Below, in pieces: positions 1 through 7,487 of a stretch of 36,301 nucleotides of DNA. The translations under genes were made by a program, and so were the position numbers. This DNA comes from Candidatus Melainabacteria bacterium (GTDB taxonomy: Bacteria; Cyanobacteriota; Vampirovibrionia; Gastranaerophilales; Gastranaerophilaceae). How positions within the stretch are numbered: the first letter of the stretch is position 1; each line of letters starts with the position of its first letter. Location of the stretch: the NCBI GenBank assembly GCA_003258795.1, contig QHMH01000006.1:127796-164096 (forward strand), in the 5' to 3' direction. The notes under the pieces are model-generated. The model worked only from the letters and a program-made list of their open reading frames with translations, did no database searches and was not told where the DNA came from.

Positions 1-407
<407 letters not shown>

Positions 408-1133
408 ATGGAAGAAAATTTAAAATACAAAAGAATTCTTTTAAAAGTTAGTGGTGAAGCACTTCTGGGCAAACAAGATTTTGGTATCGACAACGAACCT
501 CTTGAACTTATTGCTAATGAAATTAAAGCAGTTCATGATGCTAATGTGCAAATCGCCGTTGTTGTCGGTGGCGGAAATATCTTTAGAGGGATGAAAAATT
601 CATCTAAACTCGGTATGGATAGAGCCTCTGGCGACTACGTTGGTATGCTCGCTACTGTTATGAATGCTATTGCTTTGCAAAGTGCTTTAAAGTCGATAGA
701 CGTTGATTGCAGAGTTCAAACTGCTATACAAATAAACCAAATCGCTGAACCTTATTTACGTCACAAAGCTATCCGTCACCTTGAAAAGGGCAGAGTTGTT
801 ATTTTTGCAGCCGGTACTGGTAATCCATTTTTTACCACCGATACTGCTTCAGCTTTAAGAGCCTCTGAAATCTCTGCAGATGCTATGTTTATGGCTAAAA
901 ATGGTGTTGATGGTGTTTACAGCGATGATCCAAGAACTAATCCTAATGCAAAAAAATTGGATGAAATGCACTATTTTGATATAATTAAAAATGATCTTAA
1001 GGTCATGGATACTTCCGCTTGTGATTTATGCAGGCAAAACAATATTCCTATTATTGTTTTCGACTTTAAGGCTAAAGGAAGTATCTTGAAGATATTACAC
1101 AACGAAAAAATTGGAACATACATTGGAGGATAA
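408..1133 (+). CDS. pyrH: Uridylate (UMP) kinase
   Basis: Phosphorylates UMP to UDP with ATP in the cytoplasm, a step in pyrimidine nucleotide synthesis. The 241-residue product has the bacterial PyrH layout of the amino-acid-kinase fold: N-terminal KRILLKVSGEAL, the glycine-rich VVGGGNIFRG near residue 60, GTGNPFFTTDTA for nucleotide binding, and the C-terminal VFDF segment. I chose the ATG at 408 because family members begin just before KYKRILLK; an in-frame TTG at 390 would add six residues and has no ribosome-binding site. The ATG itself also has only a weak one. The gene is followed after one base by frr, the usual bacterial order, so the two are very likely co-transcribed. Confidence 0.96.
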   Translation: MEENLKYKRILLKVSGEALLGKQDFGIDNEPLELIANEIKAVHDANVQIAVVVGGGNIFRGMKNSSKLGMDRASGDYVGMLATVMNAIALQSALKSIDVDCRVQTAIQINQIAEPYLRHKAIRHLEKGRVVIFAAGTGNPFFTTDTASALRASEISADAMFMAKNGVDGVYSDDPRTNPNAKKLDEMHYFDIIKNDLKVMDTSACDLCRQNNIPIIVFDFKAKGSILKILHNEKIGTYIGG

Positions 1134-1134
1134 A

Positions 1135-1701
1135 ATGTCAGAACTATTGGATGAATTATTTTTAAACGGTGAAGAAAGAATGGAAAAGGGCATCGGGCAG
1201 TTGAGAAAAGAATTTGCCACTGTTCGCTCTGGTAGAGCTAATCCTGTAATCTTGGATAAAGTTTCTGTTGATTATTATGGTGTTCCAACACCGTTAAGAC
1301 AAATGTCTCAAGTTTCTGTTCAAGACGGTACTACTTTGGTTATTTCACCTTATGATAAAACCGTTATGAAAGAAATTGAAAAAGCTATTATTAAAGCTGA
1401 ATTAGGTGTAAATCCAAACTCTGACGGTATTGTTATCAGACTTACCTTCCCGCCTTTGACTGAAGAAAGAAGAAAAGAAATTACAAAAGATGTCAGAAAA
1501 ATGGGCGAAGAAGCTAAAGTTGCGTTACGAAATATTAGACGTGATATGGTTGACGAACTCAAAAAACTTGAAAAATCAGAAAATCTTTCTGAAGATATTA
1601 TCAAAGACAAACAAGACGAAATTCAAAAAGTTACAGATAAATATACTAAAATAGTTGAAACTCTTGTTGAAGAAAAAGAAAAAGAGGTTTTAACTGTATA
1701 A
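1135..1701 (+). CDS. frr: Ribosome recycling factor
   Basis: Splits post-termination ribosomes together with EF-G. The 188-residue product matches the usual RRF length of about 185. It shows the conserved three-helix-bundle segments: the VRSGRANP block near residue 30, VDYYGVPTPL, and the C-terminal RRKEITKDVRKMGEEAKVALRNIR spread over two helices. The start at 1135 is supported by a strong GGAGGA at 1125-1130, which overlaps the last codons of pyrH; an ATG at 1111 in the same frame lies inside pyrH and would add eight non-conserved residues. It sits one base after the pyrH stop and one base before cdsA, so it is the second gene of a tight operon. Confidence 0.97.
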   Translation: MSELLDELFLNGEERMEKGIGQLRKEFATVRSGRANPVILDKVSVDYYGVPTPLRQMSQVSVQDGTTLVISPYDKTVMKEIEKAIIKAELGVNPNSDGIVIRLTFPPLTEERRKEITKDVRKMGEEAKVALRNIRRDMVDELKKLEKSENLSEDIIKDKQDEIQKVTDKYTKIVETLVEEKEKEVLTV

Positions 1702-1702
1702 A

Positions 1703-2608
1703 ATGAATTTAGAACTTAACAAAAATGCAATAAGAATGCTTACGGGCTTTATTGTTGGCTTAGTAGTTTTAGGCGGTCTATACTATGGTGGAATATTTTT
1801 ATTCCTAGTCCTTGCTATGTGCGTTTTCTCTGGGTCAAAAGAATACGTAAATATTCTTAAAAACAAAGGGTTTTTCCCAAGCTTAAAGGTTATTTTAATC
1901 ACTGATTTAATTTTAGCTATTTTGTTTTATTTGAACAAACCTGACCTAATTTTAGCAGCACTTACCCTTTGTACTATTGCATCTTTTATGTGGGTTTTAT
2001 TCAAAGGGCGTCAACCTTATATTGCTAACGCTGCAACAACTGTTTTAGGCTTTATCTACGGTGGTTGGCTCACTCTTCACTTGTTGCTACTAAGAGGCTT
2101 AAGCTCTACTTCTGGAGATGGGGTTTTAGACTTGACTGTTGGTAATTCTGAAGGACTTGGTTTTACTGTATTTATGTTTGTTATCGTTCTGTTAACTGAT
2201 ACTGGATGTTATTTTGTTGGCAGACGTTTTGGAAAACATAGTCTTGCTCCAACTGTTAGTCCGAAAAAAACTATTGAAGGTGCTTTGGGTGGAATTGTTT
2301 GTGCCTTAATCGGTGGATTTATTGCTGGTTTTTGTATTTCTCTACCATGGTATCATTCTCTAATCTTAGGTCTTTTATGTACACTATTCGCTCAAATTGG
2401 AGATTTGTGCGAGTCACTAATAAAAAGAGATGCTGGCGTTAAGGATTCAAGTGATATCCTTCCAGGACATGGCGGATTTTTGGATAGAACAGATAGTTAT
2501 GTTTTTACAATTCCAGTAGCTTATTATTATATTAAATTCTTTATACTTGATTCTTCTATCAATGTACAAACTGTTTTGGAAGGCTTAATGCATGGATTTG
2601 GCTTGTAA
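1703..2608 (+). CDS. cdsA: Phosphatidate cytidylyltransferase (CDP-diglyceride synthase)
   Basis: Integral inner-membrane enzyme that makes CDP-diacylglycerol from phosphatidic acid and CTP, the branch point of phospholipid synthesis. The 301-residue protein has about eight hydrophobic segments. It carries the CDS signature near residues 240-275: SLIKRDAGVKDSSD followed by LPGHGGFLDRTDS, with the metal-binding acidic residues present; SPKKTIEG lies upstream near residue 190. It starts one base after frr and its last 17 bases overlap rnc, so it is translated within the same operon. In many bacteria uppS (and dxr in some) lies between frr and cdsA; here neither does. Confidence 0.95.
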   Translation: MNLELNKNAIRMLTGFIVGLVVLGGLYYGGIFLFLVLAMCVFSGSKEYVNILKNKGFFPSLKVILITDLILAILFYLNKPDLILAALTLCTIASFMWVLFKGRQPYIANAATTVLGFIYGGWLTLHLLLLRGLSSTSGDGVLDLTVGNSEGLGFTVFMFVIVLLTDTGCYFVGRRFGKHSLAPTVSPKKTIEGALGGIVCALIGGFIAGFCISLPWYHSLILGLLCTLFAQIGDLCESLIKRDAGVKDSSDILPGHGGFLDRTDSYVFTIPVAYYYIKFFILDSSINVQTVLEGLMHGFGL

Positions 2609-3287
2609 AACTTTAGAAAAAATCTTCGGTATTGAAATTACTGATGCCGAATTGTTTCGAAAAGCCTTAACACATACATCTTTTGCAAAAGAAAATAATA
2701 CTAATGAACATTACGAAAGACTTGAATTTTTGGGAGATGCAGTTTTAAAGTTGTGTGTGTCTGATATTCTTTACACAATGTTTCCTGAATATCCAGAAGG
2801 AAATTTGACAAAAATTCGTTCTATCGTTGTTTCTGATAAATCCCTTTCTGTATTGTCGGAAAAACTTGGGGTAGATAAATTGATGATTTTGGGGAAACAA
2901 GAAGAAAAAACTGGTGGAAGAAAGAAAACGTCAATTAAAGCTTGTGCGTTTGAAGCTATATTGGGAGCTTATTATCTTGACGGAAAATATTTGCAGATTG
3001 AAAAATTTTTAAAAAACGAATTTTCGACTTTGATAGTTGATGTAGATAAAAACTTTGAAAAGTTCAATTCAAAAAATATTCTGCAGGAATACACACAATC
3101 TCAAAATAAAATGATACCAGAATATGAGTTGGTATCAGAGTCTGGTCCTGAACACGACAAAGTTTTTTGTGTTAGAGTTGTATATAATGAAAAAGTTTTG
3201 GCAACAGGTTCTGGAAAAACTAAAAAAGAAGCAGAACAACAAGCAGCATTTAAAGCTTGTCAAAGTTTAAATATAATTAAGGAGTAA
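2592..3287 (+). CDS. rnc: Ribonuclease III
   Basis: Double-strand-specific endoribonuclease for rRNA and mRNA processing. The 231-residue protein has the catalytic RNase III domain, with signature ERLEFLGDAVL at residues 42-52 (acidic catalytic residues E45 and D49) and the second acidic cluster in AFEAILGAYYLDG near 120. A C-terminal double-stranded-RNA-binding domain follows (about 155-228), ending in GSGKTKKEAEQQAAFKAC. The start codon lies inside the 3' end of cdsA (17-base overlap), which points to translational coupling. rpe follows two bases after the stop. Confidence 0.96.
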   Translation: MDLACKTLEKIFGIEITDAELFRKALTHTSFAKENNTNEHYERLEFLGDAVLKLCVSDILYTMFPEYPEGNLTKIRSIVVSDKSLSVLSEKLGVDKLMILGKQEEKTGGRKKTSIKACAFEAILGAYYLDGKYLQIEKFLKNEFSTLIVDVDKNFEKFNSKNILQEYTQSQNKMIPEYELVSESGPEHDKVFCVRVVYNEKVLATGSGKTKKEAEQQAAFKACQSLNIIKE

Positions 3288-3289
3288 AG

Positions 3290-3925
3290 ATGAGTACAAT
3301 AATTTCTCCGTCGATATTATCGGCTGATTTTGCTAATTTAGAAAGAGATATAAAACTTGTTACTGATAATGGTGCACAATGGGTGCATGTAGATGTAATG
3401 GATGGACATTTCGTTCCAAATATAACAATAGGAATTCCAGTTGTTAAAAGTTTAAGAAAAGTTACAAATGCAGTATTAGACGTACACCTTATGATAGATA
3501 ATCCAGAAAAATATGCTGAAGATTTTATAAAAGCTGGAGCAGATGTTATTACATTTCATTATGAGGCAACAAAAGATGCGAAAACTTTACTAAAAAAAAT
3601 AAAGTCCTTAGGTGTAAAAGCTGGGCTTTCAATTAAACCAAAAACACCTGCAGAATGTATTTTAGATTGTCTTGAAGATTGTGATTTATTGCTTGTTATG
3701 ACAGTTGAACCAGGGTTTGGTGGTCAATCGTTTATGCAAGATTGTGCAGAAAAAATTCCACTCATAAAGGAAAAAGGACACAAAGACTTGATAATTCAGG
3801 TTGATGGTGGAATAAATGATAAGACAGCTAAAATTTGTAAAGATTTAGGTGCAAATTGTCTTGTTGCGGGAAGTTACATTTATAATAGTAATGATGTAAA
3901 GTCAGCAATTGCGTCGTTAAAATAG
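3290..3925 (+). CDS. rpe: Ribulose-phosphate 3-epimerase
   Basis: Interconverts ribulose-5-phosphate and xylulose-5-phosphate in the pentose phosphate pathway. The 211-residue TIM-barrel protein is full length. It has the family motifs ISPSILSADF at the N-terminus, HVDVMDGHFVPN near residue 33, the metal-ligand HLMI segment, MTVEPGFGGQSFM near residue 137 and QVDGGI near 161. AAGGAG at 3279-3284 lies six bases before the ATG. It is the fifth gene of the pyrH run, two bases after rnc; a 50-base gap separates it from fabI. Confidence 0.96.
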   Translation: MSTIISPSILSADFANLERDIKLVTDNGAQWVHVDVMDGHFVPNITIGIPVVKSLRKVTNAVLDVHLMIDNPEKYAEDFIKAGADVITFHYEATKDAKTLLKKIKSLGVKAGLSIKPKTPAECILDCLEDCDLLLVMTVEPGFGGQSFMQDCAEKIPLIKEKGHKDLIIQVDGGINDKTAKICKDLGANCLVAGSYIYNSNDVKSAIASLK

Positions 3926-3975
3926 TATTAGAGTAATCTTATTTTTGATTAGAATATGAAAAAAGGAGAAAAACT

Positions 3976-4776
3976 ATGGGAATAATGGACGGAAAAAAAG
4001 GGGTAATTTTCGGAGTTTCAAATAAATTTGGAATAGCTTATGGAATTGCAAAACAGCTCAAAGAAGCTGGTGCAGAGTTAGCATTTACATATGCAAGCGA
4101 AGTTATGGAGAATAGAGTTAGACCTATTGCAGAAGATATGGATGCAAAAATTATTATGGAATGTGATGTTACAGACGAAGAAGCCATAAAAAAAGTTTTT
4201 GCAGAATGTGAAAAAGTTTATGGAAAAATTGACTTTGTTGTTCATGCAGTTGCTTTTGCAAATAAAGAAGATTTGATGGGAGAATTTATCAATACTTCAA
4301 AAGCTGGATGGGATTTGGCTTTGGGTGTAAGCGCATATTCTCTTGTGTCAATTGCAAGAAATGCTCAACCTATTATGAATGAAAATGGTTCAATCTTTGC
4401 ATTAACATACCTTGGATCAGAAAAAGTAGTTACAAACTACAACATAATGGGAGTAGCAAAGGCAACTTTGGAAGCTTCAGTAAGATATCTTGCAAATGAT
4501 TTGGGAAAACATGGAATTAGAGTAAACGCAATTTCAGCGGGTCCTGTAAAAACACTTGCGGCAAAAGGTATTTCAGGGTTTGATAAAATGTTAAAAGCCG
4601 CTGTTTTAAAATCACCAATGCATAGAAATGTGTCGACGGAAGAAATTGGTTCAACAGGTGTTTACTTAGCATCTGATTTATCAAAAGGTGTAACAGGTGA
4701 AGTTATCCATGTTGATTGTGGATGCCATGCTATTTATGCATCACCAGAAGAAATGCAAGTTCTTTCAGAACACTAA
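3976..4776 (+). CDS. fabI: Enoyl-[acyl-carrier-protein] reductase (FabI type)
   Basis: Catalyses the last reduction of each fatty-acid elongation cycle with NAD(P)H. The 266-residue short-chain dehydrogenase fold shows the FabI-specific GVSNKFGIAYGIA nucleotide-binding loop (residues 13-25) and the Tyr-x6-Lys catalytic pair Y155/K162 in YNIMGVAKA, with the second conserved tyrosine Y145. The ISAGPVKTLAA segment near 187 matches the substrate-binding loop. AAAGGAG lies just before the ATG. The gene follows rpe after 50 bases and is closed by a strong terminator, so it may end the pyrH operon or have its own weak promoter: TAGAAT at 3950-3955, without a good -35. Confidence 0.95.
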   Translation: MGIMDGKKGVIFGVSNKFGIAYGIAKQLKEAGAELAFTYASEVMENRVRPIAEDMDAKIIMECDVTDEEAIKKVFAECEKVYGKIDFVVHAVAFANKEDLMGEFINTSKAGWDLALGVSAYSLVSIARNAQPIMNENGSIFALTYLGSEKVVTNYNIMGVAKATLEASVRYLANDLGKHGIRVNAISAGPVKTLAAKGISGFDKMLKAAVLKSPMHRNVSTEEIGSTGVYLASDLSKGVTGEVIHVDCGCHAIYASPEEMQVLSEH

Positions 4777-4791
4777 AAATGAAATTTAATA

Positions 4792-4826
4792 AGAGCGGCG
4801 GCAAAATTTTTTGCCGCCGCTCTTTC
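4792..4826 (+). terminator. Rho-independent terminator after fabI
   Basis: A perfect 15-bp inverted repeat (4792-4806 with 4809-4823) with a GC-rich core GAGCGGCGGC and a two-base gap at the tip, followed by TTTCTTT. The stem is nearly symmetrical, so it could act on both strands. It closes the pyrH-fabI run 15 bases after the fabI stop. Confidence 0.9.
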
Positions 4827-4918
4827 TTTATGTTTCACAAAAGTTAGCTCCATTTTGGTGTTTAGGTAACCCGTTTTATTGGGCAGTTATAGGGGAGAAC
4901 ATAGACATCAAATTGTAA

Positions 4919-4972
4919 TCGTGACAGTTTTCACAAAAAATATTTAATTTTATCACGAAATGTCATTTTTTT
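4919..4972 (+). promoter_or_regulatory. Possible competing hairpins before the hyd operon
   Basis: TCGTGA (4919-4924) can pair with TCACGA (4953-4958). The overlapping TGACA (4922-4926) can pair with TGTCA (4961-4965), which is followed by seven T residues. The two pairings exclude each other, as in an attenuator or weak terminator. Stems are short and the best hyd promoter lies downstream, so function is uncertain. Confidence 0.3.
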
Positions 4973-4982
4973 GAAAAATTCC

Positions 4983-5010
4983 TTGCCTTTTTATCTTGAT
5001 ATGCGACAAT
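4983..5010 (+). promoter_or_regulatory. Candidate promoter of hydCBA
   Basis: TTGCCT (4983-4988), a 16-base spacer and GACAAT (5005-5010) resemble a sigma-70-type promoter, each box matching consensus at four of six positions. Transcription would start near 5017, about 48 bases before the hydC ATG, directly ahead of the dyad at 5022-5036. Confidence 0.4.
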
Positions 5011-5021
5011 ATCAATAGTTT

Positions 5022-5036
5022 TCACATACAATGTGA
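5022..5036. promoter_or_regulatory. Dyad TCACAT-ACA-ATGTGA, possible operator
   Basis: A perfect 6-3-6 inverted repeat lies just past the predicted hyd transcription start, a typical place for a repressor site. The upstream part belongs to the ten-base element AGTTTTCACA (5017-5026), which also occurs at 4926-4935. It resembles half-sites of redox or CRP-family regulators, but it does not match the canonical Rex site (TTGTGA-N6-TCACAA). Confidence 0.4.
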
Positions 5037-5064
5037 TGAGTACATGGAATAAAAGGAGTTGGAA

Positions 5065-5556
5065 ATGACTTGCAAAGAAAAAATCAATTTTTCGAAGCTT
5101 GATGAAATTATAAATTCATACGAAGCGAAAAAATCTAACTTGATTGCGATTTTGCAAAAAGTTCAGGAAGTTTACCGATACTTGCCTGAAGAAGCTATGA
5201 CTTATATCGGAACAAAGATAGAAGGTTTATCTCCTGCAACTGTTTTTGGAGTTGCAACTTTCTACGCACAATTTTCTTTAGACCCTAAAGGGAAATATGA
5301 AATCAAATGTTGTGATGGAACAGCATGTCACGTTAGAGGTTCAATGCCTGTTTTAAATGCTATCAAAGCAAGATTGAATTTAGAAGATGGTAAATATACA
5401 ACCGATGATGGGTTGTTCTCTCTCGAAACTGTTAGTTGCTTGGGTGCTTGTGGATTGGCTCCTGTTGTCGTTGTTAACGGTAAAGTTTATCCTCAAATGA
5501 CATCTGATGCAATAACAGTCGTTATTGATACAATTCTCAAGGAGGAAAACAACTAA
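5065..5556 (+). CDS. hydC: [FeFe]-hydrogenase gamma subunit, NuoE-like
   Basis: Small [2Fe-2S] subunit of a trimeric NAD-linked hydrogenase. It is thought to pass electrons within the HydB flavin module. The 163-residue protein has the NuoE thioredoxin-like fold with four cluster cysteines, C83 and C88 (CDGTAC) and C125 and C129 (CLGAC), and the conserved GVATFYAQF near residue 62. The ATG at 5065 has AAAGGAG at 5052-5058 with a six-base gap; a TTG two codons earlier is in frame but lacks that spacing. The stop codon overlaps the hydB start by one base (TAATG), so the two are translationally coupled. Homology to complex I is clear, but the hydB-hydA neighbours identify it as a hydrogenase subunit. 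Confidence 0.92.
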   Translation: MTCKEKINFSKLDEIINSYEAKKSNLIAILQKVQEVYRYLPEEAMTYIGTKIEGLSPATVFGVATFYAQFSLDPKGKYEIKCCDGTACHVRGSMPVLNAIKARLNLEDGKYTTDDGLFSLETVSCLGACGLAPVVVVNGKVYPQMTSDAITVVIDTILKEENN

Positions 5557-7415
5557 TGATTGAAACTTTAAATATTGATATTAAAAAAGAGCAAGAAAAG
5601 GCTCAAGAAGAAATAAAAAAACAAGGTTATAGAGTTTTAGTTTGTGGCGGTACTGGATGTGTTGCAAACGGTTCTCTTGAAGTTATGAAAAAATTTGAAG
5701 AGTTGGGTGCAAATGTTGGAACATTGTCTGCTCATGACAAAATGACTGTTGTCCCTACTGGATGTCACGGTTTTTGTGAACAAGGTGTTTTAGTTTTGTT
5801 GCCAGAACAACATACTGTTTATGTAAAAGTTAAAGTTGATGATGTTGAAGAAATTTTCAATTCTCATATTGTTGGTGGACAACCTGTTGAAAGACTTTTG
5901 TATGTTGATCCTCAAACTAAAGAACACGTACAAAAAAGTGAAAATATTAACTTTTATGCAAAACAAACTCGTACAGCTCTTGCAAATTGTGGACATATCA
6001 ATGCTGAATCATTGGATGAAGCAATTGCGGTTAGAGGTTACGAAGCTTTGTCTAATATTTTAAAAGAAAATGATCCAGATGCTGTTATAAAAGAAGTTTT
6101 AGATTCTGGACTTCGTGGTAGAGGTGGAGCTGGTTTCCCAACTGGTTTAAAATGGAAATTTACAGCTGCAAATAGAGGTGGAAAATCTTATGTAGTATGT
6201 AATGGTGATGAAGGTGACCCAGGGGCATTTATGGATAGATCCGTAATGGAAGGTGACCCTCACAAACTTCTTGAAGGTATGGCTATTGCTGCATTTGCTA
6301 TCGGTGCGGATGAAGGTTATATCTATGTTCGTGCTGAATATCCTCTTGCTATCCAACGTTTGAGAAAAGCTATTTCTGATGCAGAAGAACGTCATTATTT
6401 GGGTAAAAATATTATGGGAACTGATTTCTCTTTCACATTGCACATTAAAGAGGGTGCTGGAGCATTTGTTTGTGGTGAAGAATCTGCACTTATTGCCTCT
6501 ATTGAAGGGGAAAGAGGTATGCCAAGACCAAAACCACCATTCCCTGCAAACAAAGGGTTGTTTGGAAGACCTACTTTGATTAACAACGTTGAAACTTTAG
6601 CTAATATTCCTGTAATTATGCTTAAAGGTGCAAAATGGTTTGCCTCTATGGGTACTGAAACTTCAAAAGGTACAAAAACTTTCGCTTTGACTGGTGAAGT
6701 TAATAACACAGGCTTGATTGAAGTTCCGATGGGTACTACTTTGAGAGAAATTATTTTCGATATCGGTGGTGGTATCAGAGGCGGAAAGAAATTTAAAGCT
6801 GTTCAAATTGGTGGACCTTCTGGTGGATGTTTGACAGAAGAACATCTTGATTTGCCAATGGATTATGAAAGCTTGACTAAAGCTGGTGCTATGGTTGGTT
6901 CTGGCGGTCTTGTTGTTATGGCTGAAGATACTTGTATGGTTGAAGTTGCAAGATTCTTTATGAACTTCACAAAAAATGAATCTTGTGGTAAATGTGTTCC
7001 TTGTCGTGAAGGTACAAAGAATATGTTGCATATCCTTAAAAAAATTGTTCACGGTAAAGGCGAACTCAAAGACTTAGAAATATTGGAAGATTTAGCAAAT
7101 ACAGTTAAGGATGGATCTTTGTGCGGTTTGGGTAAAACTGCTCCAAACCCAGTTTTATCAACTTTAAAATATTTTAGAGATGAATATATTGCACACATTG
7201 TTGATAAAAAATGTCCTGCTGGTGTTTGTACAGCGCTTAAAACAATTAAAATCGACGAAGAAAAATGTAAGGGTTGTACTAAATGTGCAAGAACTTGCCC
7301 TGTCGGAGCTATTGAAGGAACTGTTAAACAACCTCATCACATTGATCAAGAAAAATGTATTAAATGTGAAGCTTGTTTATCAAATTGTCCATTCAAGGCT
7401 ATTGTTAAGGAATAG
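5556..7415 (+). CDS. hydB: [FeFe]-hydrogenase beta subunit, NuoF-like NAD(H)/FMN protein
   Basis: NAD(H)-binding flavoprotein of the trimeric hydrogenase, the presumed site of electron bifurcation between NAD and ferredoxin. The order in 619 residues is: a thioredoxin-like [2Fe-2S] domain (C30, C35, C70, C74); the NADH/FMN core with GRGGAGFPTGLKW near 188 and CNGDEGDPGAFMDR near 216; an SLBB region; a [4Fe-4S] motif ESCGKCVPC near 475 with its partner SLCGLG near 523; and a C-terminal ferredoxin with two CxxCxxCxxxCP clusters (about 565-615). Length and domain order fit the HydB of bifurcating hydrogenases rather than plain NuoF, which lacks both end domains. GGAGG lies eleven bases before the ATG. 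Confidence 0.93.
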   Translation: MIETLNIDIKKEQEKAQEEIKKQGYRVLVCGGTGCVANGSLEVMKKFEELGANVGTLSAHDKMTVVPTGCHGFCEQGVLVLLPEQHTVYVKVKVDDVEEIFNSHIVGGQPVERLLYVDPQTKEHVQKSENINFYAKQTRTALANCGHINAESLDEAIAVRGYEALSNILKENDPDAVIKEVLDSGLRGRGGAGFPTGLKWKFTAANRGGKSYVVCNGDEGDPGAFMDRSVMEGDPHKLLEGMAIAAFAIGADEGYIYVRAEYPLAIQRLRKAISDAEERHYLGKNIMGTDFSFTLHIKEGAGAFVCGEESALIASIEGERGMPRPKPPFPANKGLFGRPTLINNVETLANIPVIMLKGAKWFASMGTETSKGTKTFALTGEVNNTGLIEVPMGTTLREIIFDIGGGIRGGKKFKAVQIGGPSGGCLTEEHLDLPMDYESLTKAGAMVGSGGLVVMAEDTCMVEVARFFMNFTKNESCGKCVPCREGTKNMLHILKKIVHGKGELKDLEILEDLANTVKDGSLCGLGKTAPNPVLSTLKYFRDEYIAHIVDKKCPAGVCTALKTIKIDEEKCKGCTKCARTCPVGAIEGTVKQPHHIDQEKCIKCEACLSNCPFKAIVKE

Positions 7416-7487
7416 GGATTTAAATTTATTCTTTATTTAAAACTCACAAAATAGTATTAGTACAGATAACAAAAGGAAATTTATAAA

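Noticed and set aside
4824..4918. tRNA or known riboswitch between fabI and hydC
   Set aside because: No cloverleaf, no CCA or T-loop signature, and no conserved riboswitch core could be recognised.
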